DNA from: Rudaeicoccus suwonensis
Lineage (GTDB): Bacteria > Actinomycetota > Actinomycetes > Actinomycetales > Dermatophilaceae
DNA: 64,000 nt
Assembly: GCF_007829035.1 (NCBI RefSeq)
Contig: NZ_VIVQ01000002.1
Span: forward strand, 575,728-639,727
Reading direction: 5' to 3'
Part shown: positions 8,688 through 17,510 of the stretch, piece by piece
Position numbering within the stretch: the stretch's first letter is position 1
Layout of the letters: every line of letters starts with the position of its first letter
Made by a program: the position numbers and the translations under genes
Notes under the pieces: generated by a model
Databases searched by the model: none
What the model was told of the DNA's origin: nothing
What the model saw: the letters and a program-made list of their open reading frames with translations, nothing else

Positions 8688-10194
8688 CCGCGCCGCACAT
8701 AAGTCTTGCCGAGCTGGAGAGTTATCTCGGCAAGGCCGCAGATCTGCTACGGGGCAGCATCGATCAGTCCGACTTCAAGTCGTACATTTCCCGCTGATGT
8801 TCCTCAAACGGATCAGTGACGTCTACCTCGAGGAGTATTCGCAAGCCCTCGATGAGTCGAATGGTGACCACGAGTTTGCAGGATTCGCAGAAAACCACCG
8901 ATTCGCGATTCCGCGGGGAAACCTCTGGCCGGATATCCGCAACCGCACAGAAAACATCGGCACCGCCTTGCAGACCGCGTTCCGAGAGATCGAGAAGGCT
9001 AACCCTGACACCCTCTACGGCATCTTTGGCAACGCCAGCTGGACCAACAAGGACAAGCTGCCCGACCGCAAGCTCGCCGACCTGATCGAGCATTTCTCCA
9101 CCAAGACGCTGTCCAACGCGAACGTAACACCGGACGTGTTCGGCAACGCGTATGAGTACCTGATCAAGCGCTTCGCGGACCAGTCCAACAAGAAGGCGGG
9201 TGAGTATTACACGCCGCGGTCCGTCGTCGCGTTGCTGATCAACATCCTCGACCCGCAAGAAGGGGAGACCATCTACGATCCGGCCTGCGGCACCGGTGGG
9301 ATGCTAATCGAGGTCATTGAGCACGTGAAGGCCGCCGGCGGTAGCCCCAAGACGCTGTGGGGCAAGCTCTACGGTCAAGAGAAGGTCCTTGCCACCTCAG
9401 CAATCGCCCGCATGAACCTGCTGGTGCACGGCGTCGAAGACTTCCGGATCGTTCGCGAGGACACCCTCCGCAGCCCGGCGTTCTACGCGGACGACAGTCA
9501 TCTGGTGCAGTTCGACTGCGTCGTCGCCAACCCACCGTTCTCACTCAAGAACTGGGGTGAAACTGCCTGGGCAACCGACAAGTGGGGCCGCAACGACCTT
9601 GGCGGGGTGCCACCGAAGGGCTACGCCGACTGGGCATGGGTGCAACACATGCTCATCTCTGCGAAGTACGCAACGGGCCGAGTTGCAGTTGTTCTCCCGC
9701 AGGGCGCGTTGTTCCGTCAGGGCGCCGAAGCACGCATCCGCACCGACATTATGAAGAGCGGTGCTGTCGAGGCGGTGATCGGACTCGCTCCCAATCTCTT
9801 CTACGGGGCAGGCCTGGCCGCGTGTGTCCTCATTCTGCGGACGAAGAAGCCAGCGAATCGGCGGGACCAGGTCTTGTTTATCAACGGTGAGACCTTGTTC
9901 AAGCGCGGTCGTAACCAGAACACGCTTGAGCCGTGCCATGCCCAGCAGATCCTCGACGTCTACGAGGGGTATGCCGACGTCGAGGGCCTCGCACATGTTG
10001 CGTCGTTTGAGGAGATCGCCGGCAACGGCTACAACCTCAACATCCCTCTGTATGTCTCACCGGTCGACACCGGCGAGAGACTCTCACTCGCCGACGCGCT
10101 GGCTAACCTCGAGGCGGCGCATGGCGAGGTAGTCAAGACCCGGGCGGGGTTAGAAGCAGAGTTGGCGAAGTGGGGACTGGGGGAGATCGCGTGA
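8684..10194 (+). pseudogene. hsdM: Type I restriction-modification methylase subunit, frameshifted (hsdM1)
   Basis: The gene starts at a GTG overlapping the previous stop and encodes a normal HsdM N-terminus ('LAELESYLGKAADLLRGSID'). One base is missing near 8786-8789: the expected tacatcttcccg reads tacatttcccg, and the frame stops at 8795. In the next frame the protein resumes at once with 'LMFLKRISDVYLEEY' and continues through motif I 'YDPACGTGGML' and motif IV 'VVANPPFS' to 10194. Adding one base would give about 503 aa. The paralogue downstream has the intact 'QYIFPLVFLKRISDVY', which proves the expected reading. It is either a recent mutation or a sequencing error. An internal ATG at 8797 could allow a shortened product. 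Confidence 0.85.
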
Positions 10195-11684
10195 GCAAGC
10201 AGATCACTCAACGCGAGTTGGAGACTTACCTGTGGGGTGCAGCGGTCGTGCTCCGTGGGCTGATCGACGCCGGTGACTACAAGCAGTACATCTTCCCGCT
10301 CGTCTTCTTGAAGCGGATCTCGGACGTGTATGACGAAGAGCACGCGGGTGCGCTGAAGATCTACGACGATGAGGTACTGGCCGATTTACCGGAGAATCAC
10401 CGCTTCGTCATCCCCGCTGGATGCCACTGGTCCGACGTGCGTGAGACGTCGCAGAACATCGGCGAAACCCTGAAGATGGTCTTTCGTGAGATCGAAGCTG
10501 CCAACCCCGACACGCTTACGGGCGTGTTCGGCGACGGCGACTGGGGCAACAAGAACCTGCTGCCCGACTCCACTCTGAGCGATCTGATCGAGCACTTTTC
10601 CACCGAGACATTCACCATCGCGAACTTGCCTGAGGACGAACTCGGGAATGGCTACGAGTACCTGATCCGGAAGTTCGCGGACGACTCGGGTCACACCGCG
10701 CAGGAGTTCTATACGAACCGCACTCTCGTTCACCTGATGACGCAGATGCTCGAACCCCACGCGGGCGAGTCGGTGTACGACCCGACCTGCGGTACCGGCG
10801 GCATGCTCATCTCCGCCGTGGCGGAGCTCAAGAGGAGAGAGAAGGAGTGGCGTAGCGTCCGGTTGTACGGGCAGGAACTCAACTACGGCACCTCCGCAAT
10901 CGCCCGGATGAACCTGTTCCTGCACGGCATCACCGACGGACACATCGCCCACGGAGACACCCTCGCCCGGCCCGCGTTCCTGAACGCCACAGGCGGACTC
11001 GAAACGTTTGACATCGTCCTGGCCAACCCGCCGTATTCCATCAAGGCGTGGGACCGCGCGAAGTTCGCCAAGGACCCGTACGACCGCAACAGGTGGGGGG
11101 TCCCGCCGCAGGGTCGAGCCGACTACGCGTTCTTCCAACACATCGCCAAGAGTCTCGACCCCAAGACCGGTCGCGCCGCGATCCTCTTTCCCCATGGCGT
11201 GCTGTTCCGCCAAGAAGAAGGAGCACTGCGCGAAGCACTCGTGAAGTCCGACCTTCTCGAATGCGTGCTCGGCCTCGGAGCCGGACTGTTTTACAACAGC
11301 CCGATGGAAGCCGTCGTAGTCACACTCCGCGCTACCAAGCCGGCCGAGCACAAGGGCAAGGTTCTCTTCATCAACGCGGTCAACGATGTCGCCCGCGAAC
11401 AAGCGCAGTCCTTTCTCCGCGAGACCCACCAGAAGAAGATCCTCGACGCCTACCGGGATTTCGGTGCCGTCGATGGGTTTGCTTCGGTCGCAACGCTTGA
11501 CGAGATCGCCCTCAGGGGCCACAGCCTGGCCATCCCGCTGTACGTCACTGGAGCGAAGACTGCCGATGTTCGCGACCGGGTCCACGTGACTGACTCCGTC
11601 GCCAACTGGCGCGCCGCTGCCACCGAATCCGAGGCGGCCATCGCCGACATTCTCACGCGCCTCCGATCGGAGGCGCCCGCGTGA
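10191..11684 (+). CDS. hsdM: Type I restriction-modification methylase subunit (hsdM2)
   Basis: The 497-aa protein is a complete HsdM: an N-terminal helical domain ('LETYLWGAAVVLRGLIDAGD'), 'QYIFPLVFLKRISDVYDEEH', SAM-binding motif I 'YDPTCGTGGML' and catalytic motif IV 'LANPPYS'. It pairs with HsdS to methylate adenine and is needed for HsdR action. It resembles hsdM1 throughout but is not a close duplicate. The GTG at 10191 overlaps the hsdM1 stop, and its own stop overlaps the hsdS GTG. If hsdM1 is dead, this copy could supply methylation alone. Confidence 0.93.
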   Translation: MSKQITQRELETYLWGAAVVLRGLIDAGDYKQYIFPLVFLKRISDVYDEEHAGALKIYDDEVLADLPENHRFVIPAGCHWSDVRETSQNIGETLKMVFREIEAANPDTLTGVFGDGDWGNKNLLPDSTLSDLIEHFSTETFTIANLPEDELGNGYEYLIRKFADDSGHTAQEFYTNRTLVHLMTQMLEPHAGESVYDPTCGTGGMLISAVAELKRREKEWRSVRLYGQELNYGTSAIARMNLFLHGITDGHIAHGDTLARPAFLNATGGLETFDIVLANPPYSIKAWDRAKFAKDPYDRNRWGVPPQGRADYAFFQHIAKSLDPKTGRAAILFPHGVLFRQEEGALREALVKSDLLECVLGLGAGLFYNSPMEAVVVTLRATKPAEHKGKVLFINAVNDVAREQAQSFLRETHQKKILDAYRDFGAVDGFASVATLDEIALRGHSLAIPLYVTGAKTADVRDRVHVTDSVANWRAAATESEAAIADILTRLRSEAPA

Positions 11685-12826
11685 CTCCTGATATCGACAA
11701 GTCGAGTTGGAAGCGAGTCGTGTTCGGCGACGTCATTGAAAGCATCACCGATCGTGTCGACGACCCGTCGGCAGCTGGGGTTGATCGTTACGTCGGGTTG
11801 GAGCACCTCGACCCAGGGGCCATGACTGTCCGGCGCTGGGACACACCGGACAAGGTCGCCGCGCAGAAGCTGCGCTTTCAGAGCGGTGACGTGATTTTCG
11901 GTAGGCGCCGCGCGTACCAGAAGAAGGTCGCGCTTGCGGAGTTCGAAGGCATCTGCTCCGCGCATGCACTCGTGCTTCGCGCTTGCGCCGACTCCATGTA
12001 CCCGGACTTCCTGCCCGTGTTCTTGTCGAGCGACTACTTCCTCGACCGTGCCGTCGCCATTTCGGTTGGCTCGCTGTCACCAACCGTGAACTGGCGCGAC
12101 CTCAAGGTTCAGGAATTTGACCTCCCACCCCTCGACGAGCAGAAGCGCATCGCCGACCTCCTCTGGGCCATCGAGCGCCACCGGATGGCAGTGATCGACA
12201 CCGAAGTGCCACTCACCAGATGCCAAACACCGCTCATGGAAATTGAGGCGACTTCGTACGTCACGGTTGGCGACGTTGTGCTGACTGCCAGGAGTGGCGC
12301 GACTCCTCGGCGTTCCAACAAGGCCTACTACGGAGGAGAGATCCCATGGCTGAAGTCGGGAGAGGTCACAGGGGATGGGCTTCACGCCACCGCTGAGTCG
12401 ATCTCTGCAGACGGGCTTGAGAACTCCGCAGCGTGGTTGGTACCGACTGGCGCCGTGGTCGTCGCCATGTACGGAGACGGTAAGACGCGCGGTCAGGTCG
12501 GACGGATTGCGAGGCCCATGAGCACGAATCAGGCAGTCCTGGCCCTCGTCGCCGACGAGTCCAAGGTCGACCCAGACTTCTTATACTGCTGGCTCCGTTC
12601 ACGGCAGGAGGAACTGAGGGGTAAGGGCGTCGGCGCAGCTCAGAAGAATCTGTCAAAGGGCCTCGTCACGTCTGAACCATTTCCAGACTTGCCCGTGCAG
12701 GACCAGTCGTCAGCGGTTGCTCAAGTCATCGCGATCGACCAAGCGCGGGACCAATTGCGCTCGGAAGCTGACGAACTCGCAGAGCTACGGGTGTCGTTTC
12801 TTGCGGAGATATTTGGGGGCAACTGA
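11681..12826 (+). CDS. hsdS: Type I restriction-modification specificity subunit
   Basis: The 381-aa protein has the two-repeat HsdS plan. Target-recognition domain 1 ends in 'EFDLPPLDEQKRIADLLWAI', the conserved spacer helix start, near residue 160. Domain 2 starts 'VTVGDVVLTARSGATPRRSN' (about 188) with 'IPWLKSGEV' and ends 'FPDLPVQDQSSAVAQVIAID' before the final helix. It sets the bipartite DNA target of the methylase and nuclease. It is slightly shorter than typical HsdS (400-450 aa) but complete. The GTG start overlaps the hsdM2 stop by four bases and its stop shares one base with the hsdR ATG. Confidence 0.92.
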   Translation: MTPDIDKSSWKRVVFGDVIESITDRVDDPSAAGVDRYVGLEHLDPGAMTVRRWDTPDKVAAQKLRFQSGDVIFGRRRAYQKKVALAEFEGICSAHALVLRACADSMYPDFLPVFLSSDYFLDRAVAISVGSLSPTVNWRDLKVQEFDLPPLDEQKRIADLLWAIERHRMAVIDTEVPLTRCQTPLMEIEATSYVTVGDVVLTARSGATPRRSNKAYYGGEIPWLKSGEVTGDGLHATAESISADGLENSAAWLVPTGAVVVAMYGDGKTRGQVGRIARPMSTNQAVLALVADESKVDPDFLYCWLRSRQEELRGKGVGAAQKNLSKGLVTSEPFPDLPVQDQSSAVAQVIAIDQARDQLRSEADELAELRVSFLAEIFGGN

Positions 12827-15762
12827 TGGCGCAGTTCAACGAGGCGAATTCAGTGCGCGATTTCGTGCGGGACGTGGTCAGGTCGAGCGATGTTCATTTC
12901 GTTCCGGGCAGCGAGTTGCCACGTCGTCTGGACGAGGTGCTTTTGGAGGGAGCTCTCAAGGAGGCGCTGATCCGGCTGAATCCGGAGATCGAGTCCGAGC
13001 CGGCGAAGGCCGACGAGGTGATCTACAACCTGCGAGCGATCTTGTTGTCGGCTCGCACGACACCGCATCCGGTGGTGGCCAACGAGGAGTTGATGACTTG
13101 GTTGACGGGTCAGAAGTCGATGCCGTTCGGAGCGAACGGTGAGCACACCACCGTTCGTCTGATCGACTACGACCACCTTGACGACAACTCGTCAAACCAA
13201 TGGATGGTGTCGACGGAGGTGACGTTCAAGCTTGGCCGGTTGGAGAAGCGGTTCGACTTGGTGTTGTGGTGCAACGGGTTCCCGCTGGTGGTCGGTGAGG
13301 CGAAGACGCCGATCCGGCCGGCATACACATGGATCGACGCTGCAGCCCAGATTCACGACGACTACGAGCAGAGCATCCCGCAGTTCTTCGTGCCCAACGT
13401 TTTTTCCTTCGCCACCGAAGGCAAGGACTTTCGGTACGGCACGGTCGGGATGCCAGTTGAGCTGTGGGGTCCATGGCGTGAAGACACAACTGACGAGAAC
13501 GCGCCCGCCAAGATCGGGCTGGTCACGGTCCGTGAAGCCGTCGAAGGTGTCCTGAATCCACGGGCGGTTTTGGAGTTCGTGAGGTTCTTCACCCTCTACG
13601 CGACGGACAAGAAGCACCGCAAGATCAAGATCATCGCCCGGTTCCAGCAGTTCCAGGCAACCAACCTCATTGTGGAACGAGTCCTGCTCGGCAAAGTGAA
13701 GCAGGGCTTGATCTGGCACTTTCAGGGGTCAGGAAAATCTCTGCTGATGGTGTTCACCGCGCTGAAGCTGCGGGCGATGGCCGAGTTGACCAACCCGACG
13801 ATCCTGATCGTGGTTGACCGCATCGATCTGGACACACAGATCACCGGCACCTTCAACGCCTCGGACGTGCCCGGGCTGGTCTCCACCGACTCTCGTGCCC
13901 AGTTGCAGAACCTGCTGAGTCAGCGGGCGCGAAAGATCATCATCACCACGATCCACAAGTTCGGTGAGGCACCTGGTGTGCTGGATGACCGGCAGAACAT
14001 CATCGCGATGGTCGACGAAGCCCACCGGACACAGGAGGGCGATTATGGGCAGAAGATGCGCCAGGCGTTGCCGAACGCGTTCTTGTTCGGCCTGACCGGG
14101 ACACCGATCAACAAGCGCGACCGCAACACGTTCATGTGGTTCGGGGCACCGGAGGACGCAGGAGGCTACCTGTCGCGCTACACCTTCCACGACTCGATCC
14201 GCGACGGTGCCACCCTCCCGCTGCACTTCGAGCCGCGACTGTCGGAGTTGCACATCGACCAGGAGGCGATCGACGCAGCGTTCGACGAGCTGGCCACCGA
14301 GGAGCGGTTGAGCGAGTCGGACAAGATCGCGTTGTCGAAGAAGGCCGCGTCGATCGAGGTGCTGATCAAGACACCATCGCGGATCGCGAAGATCGCTGCG
14401 GACATAGCCGAGCATTTCCGCGCCAAGGTCGAACCGCTGGGCTTGAAGGCGCAAGTCGTGGTCTACGACAAGGCCTCCTGTGTGGCCTACAAGACCGAGT
14501 TGGACCGGCACCTCGGGCCGGATGTGTCGACGATCGTGATGTCCAAATCCCGTGGTGGCTCACCGGATTGGGCGCCGTGGACCCCGGGCGCGGACGAACT
14601 CGAGCAGGTGCTGGCCCGGTTCAACGACCCGGCGGACCCGCTGAAGGTCATTATCGTCACCTCCAAGTTGCTGACCGGGTTCGATGCCCCGATCTTGTTC
14701 TGTCAGTACTTGGACAAGCCGTTGAAGGAGCACACGCTCCTGCAGGCGATCACCCGCACCAACCGCGTCTACCCACCCGACAAGACGCACGGCCTGATCG
14801 TGGACTACCTGGGCATCTTCGACGACGTGGCCAAGTCGTTGGCGTTCGACGAGAAGTCAGTGCAACAGGTCATCTCCAACATCGAAGAGTTGAAGAAGCA
14901 ACTCGCGCTGACGATGGAAACCGCGTTGTCGTTCTTCCCCGGCGTTGACCGGACCATTGGCGGCTACGAAGGACTGGTGCAGGCACAGTCAGCCATCGCA
15001 GATGAAACCACCAAGGATGCCTTCGGGCTTGCCTACAGTGTCGTCTCCCAATTGTGGGAGGCGCTCAGCCCGGACCCGATGCTCGCGCCGTACCGCGACG
15101 ACTACCGGTGGCTGACCGACGTCTACGAGTCCGTGCGTCCGTCGGATATCTCGGGCCGGCTGGTGTGGCACGCCTTGGGTGCCAAGACGATCGACCTGAT
15201 CAACGAGCACGTTCAGGTCGAGATCCCGCAAGGTGACGAGACGATCGTGCTGGATGCGCAGACGATCGAAGACCTGATGACTGGCAAACGCCAGGATGTG
15301 CCGGTCGAAGAGATCGAGAAGCAGATCACCGCACGCATCGCACGCCACCTCAACAACCCCGTCTTCATCGAACTCGGACAACGCCTCAACGCGTTGCGGG
15401 ACAAGTACGCCGACATCCAGCAGTCCAGCCTGGAGTTCCTGCGTGAGCTCCTCGAACTGGCCCGTGACACCGTCGCTGCAGAGAAGGAAGCCAATGATGT
15501 CCCACCGGAGGAGAAGGGCAGGGCCGCGCTCACCGATCTGTTCGAGGCGCTCAAGGGCGAGCACACACCGATCATCGTGTCCAATGTCGTCGACCGCATC
15601 GACGAGGTCGTCAGGGCTGTTAGGTTCGAGGGCTGGCAGTCCACGATCCGCGGAGATCAGGAAGTTCGGCAGGCGCTGCGCAAGACGTTGTACGTCCAGT
15701 TCAAGATCCGGGACAACGACGTCTTCGAAAAGGCGCTGAAGTACATCCGCGAGTACTACTGA
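12826..15762 (+). CDS. hsdR: Type I restriction endonuclease subunit
   Basis: The 978-aa protein has an N-terminal PD-(D/E)xK nuclease with D144, E158 and K160 ('RFDLVLWCNGFPLVVGEAKT') followed by the QxxxY-like 'AQIHDDYEQ'. The SF2 translocase shows Walker A 'FQGSGKS' (about 300-306), motif II 'VDEAH' (396-400), motif III 'LTGTP' and motif VI 'QAITRTNRVY'; a helical C-terminal region binds the methylase. It cuts unmodified DNA after translocation. All catalytic residues are present and the gene is intact, so the system would be dangerous without working methylation. Its stop overlaps the next ATG by one base. Confidence 0.95.
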   Translation: MAQFNEANSVRDFVRDVVRSSDVHFVPGSELPRRLDEVLLEGALKEALIRLNPEIESEPAKADEVIYNLRAILLSARTTPHPVVANEELMTWLTGQKSMPFGANGEHTTVRLIDYDHLDDNSSNQWMVSTEVTFKLGRLEKRFDLVLWCNGFPLVVGEAKTPIRPAYTWIDAAAQIHDDYEQSIPQFFVPNVFSFATEGKDFRYGTVGMPVELWGPWREDTTDENAPAKIGLVTVREAVEGVLNPRAVLEFVRFFTLYATDKKHRKIKIIARFQQFQATNLIVERVLLGKVKQGLIWHFQGSGKSLLMVFTALKLRAMAELTNPTILIVVDRIDLDTQITGTFNASDVPGLVSTDSRAQLQNLLSQRARKIIITTIHKFGEAPGVLDDRQNIIAMVDEAHRTQEGDYGQKMRQALPNAFLFGLTGTPINKRDRNTFMWFGAPEDAGGYLSRYTFHDSIRDGATLPLHFEPRLSELHIDQEAIDAAFDELATEERLSESDKIALSKKAASIEVLIKTPSRIAKIAADIAEHFRAKVEPLGLKAQVVVYDKASCVAYKTELDRHLGPDVSTIVMSKSRGGSPDWAPWTPGADELEQVLARFNDPADPLKVIIVTSKLLTGFDAPILFCQYLDKPLKEHTLLQAITRTNRVYPPDKTHGLIVDYLGIFDDVAKSLAFDEKSVQQVISNIEELKKQLALTMETALSFFPGVDRTIGGYEGLVQAQSAIADETTKDAFGLAYSVVSQLWEALSPDPMLAPYRDDYRWLTDVYESVRPSDISGRLVWHALGAKTIDLINEHVQVEIPQGDETIVLDAQTIEDLMTGKRQDVPVEEIEKQITARIARHLNNPVFIELGQRLNALRDKYADIQQSSLEFLRELLELARDTVAAEKEANDVPPEEKGRAALTDLFEALKGEHTPIIVSNVVDRIDEVVRAVRFEGWQSTIRGDQEVRQALRKTLYVQFKIRDNDVFEKALKYIREYY

Positions 15763-17510
15763 TGCCCGCGGCGACAGGCAAGGGAACCGGGTGGGGCTGG
15801 GACCAGACAGGTCCCGCCTGGGGTGTCCGGGCTTTCGCCCCGAAGTCTGGCCAAGACCATCTCGGACTCGGATCCGTCAGTTCCGACCGGATTCTTCCGG
15901 CCCTATCGCCGGGCATAAACGTGTTGACTGTCCATCCACGCTATTGGTCGTTCTACTCGTGGGTGCTCGACGAATTTTGGGTCCGTGAACTTCCGCGCAC
16001 ACGGCGAGCGTTCACAGACTTTTACCGCCCGCGGGAAGCCCTCTTCGCCATGTCGTGTCATGTCTGCGAGGCGCCCGAGCACGGGACATTGTTGGCAAAC
16101 GTTGTCGGAAGCCGACGCGTTGGACCACTGGTCGACGAGGACATGTTCGATCCCGGATTCGACTACATCAAGGAGCCGCTCGGCGGTTACGGGCTGTACT
16201 ACCGCTCCGCGATGGAGCAGACCGGCGTCGTCATTGTCGCGCGACCCTCCAACGGCTTCCCGTTCGACGCGCCCACGCCCACCGGGCGCGCCCTCGCTGA
16301 CGCCTTTCGCCGCGCTATCGCTGGCACCCGGCTCATGGTCGCCCTCAATAGCGACCCCACAAACCCCATCCCGCGAGATGACCTGGTCGACTTCGCCAAT
16401 TCGGCGTGTCTGTGTCAACTTCAAGTCGCGACCGACTACGACCTCCCTCTGCTGCAGGACCTCTTCCTTCATTCTGGAGTTTCCGATGAGACAACCTCCC
16501 GCAGTCAGACATTGCGTTTCCTGCTGGATCTGAGCCAATGCGCACCTGCCTGGCCGATCTACCAGGACACGTTTCGACAACTCATCTATTTCCGCACCTT
16601 GGGCGGACCTGAGTACACGCCACGACCTGAACTGCTCGACGTCGCCCGACGCTGGCGCGTGTACCAAGGGCGCGAATACTTCGCGTTCGTGTTCAACCGC
16701 CTCCTGCGGTGGGTTACACGCCGCGGTCTCGATGAGACCGAGGCTGGCCTGACTCCGATGCCGCTGGAAGACGTATGGGAACTCGTCGCTGACGCGATCA
16801 ACGACGGGACCCACAACCCTGACATGAACCTGGAATTGCCATCGGTCACCGCCGATACCGCCGCCGGGGACCTACTGAGGGAGCTGAAGGACGGCCTGGA
16901 CATCACCGGGTCTGCAGATGCTCCGTGGCCGCGCGACGAGACCCGCGATGAACACGCGCTCTACGAGGCTTGTCGCTACGTCGACGTCGACGACGGAGCA
17001 ACACTTGTCGCGCTGCTCGCGTTGCTACTTCTCGTTCGCGAACGGTTCGGCTTACCAGAACGCGCCGCCGAATTCATCGACGAGCGACTCGTCCTGGCTG
17101 AGGGCGGCGCGCTGCGCATTGGCATGTCCAGGTTCATGCATCTGCTGAATCAGCGCATGCTGCGCAACCCGACCCTGGCTGAGCTGTTGCAGTGGCTCAT
17201 CCAGGACTTCGTCATCGTCCAACACGAGCGCGTGGCAGCAGCCAAGCTGCCCGACGACACCTACCGGCTTCGTCGAGTCGGTGGCAGCCTTCGCTTCTTC
17301 CCACAAGACGTGCCGGTACGGCTCAACGACAGTCGTTTCGGAGCGCTCAGCACCATGGTTCATGAGTTGGGTTGGGCGACGCCATTTGCGTTGTCGAACA
17401 GGAAGCTGACCCGGTCGGGCCGGGCACTGCTCGTCGACGGTGATCTTCCAGCTGGTGCCCTCGCGGCCGCTTCCGAACAGTTCGAGGTCGAGAAGCCGGC
17501 GACAACATGA
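15762..17510 (+). CDS. Uncharacterised 582-aa protein of the restriction operon
   Basis: The N-terminus 'GWGWDQTGPAWGVRAFAPKS' is followed by 'ALSPGINVLTVHPRYWSFYS' and a long, mostly helical chain rich in Trp, Tyr and Phe. There is no Walker, nuclease or methylase motif and no membrane segment. The early 'HPRYWSFYSWVLDEF' reminds me of DUF6361-type proteins found in some defence islands, but I cannot claim membership. It overlaps hsdR by one base and the PLD-like gene by four, so its product is probably made in fixed ratio with the downstream nuclease-like protein and acts with it. Confidence 0.7.
   Translation: MPAATGKGTGWGWDQTGPAWGVRAFAPKSGQDHLGLGSVSSDRILPALSPGINVLTVHPRYWSFYSWVLDEFWVRELPRTRRAFTDFYRPREALFAMSCHVCEAPEHGTLLANVVGSRRVGPLVDEDMFDPGFDYIKEPLGGYGLYYRSAMEQTGVVIVARPSNGFPFDAPTPTGRALADAFRRAIAGTRLMVALNSDPTNPIPRDDLVDFANSACLCQLQVATDYDLPLLQDLFLHSGVSDETTSRSQTLRFLLDLSQCAPAWPIYQDTFRQLIYFRTLGGPEYTPRPELLDVARRWRVYQGREYFAFVFNRLLRWVTRRGLDETEAGLTPMPLEDVWELVADAINDGTHNPDMNLELPSVTADTAAGDLLRELKDGLDITGSADAPWPRDETRDEHALYEACRYVDVDDGATLVALLALLLLVRERFGLPERAAEFIDERLVLAEGGALRIGMSRFMHLLNQRMLRNPTLAELLQWLIQDFVIVQHERVAAAKLPDDTYRLRRVGGSLRFFPQDVPVRLNDSRFGALSTMVHELGWATPFALSNRKLTRSGRALLVDGDLPAGALAAASEQFEVEKPATT

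Noticed and set aside
8780..8800. Phase-variable switch in hsdM1
   Set aside because: There is no homopolymer or short tandem repeat long enough to slip; the site is a simple loss of one base.
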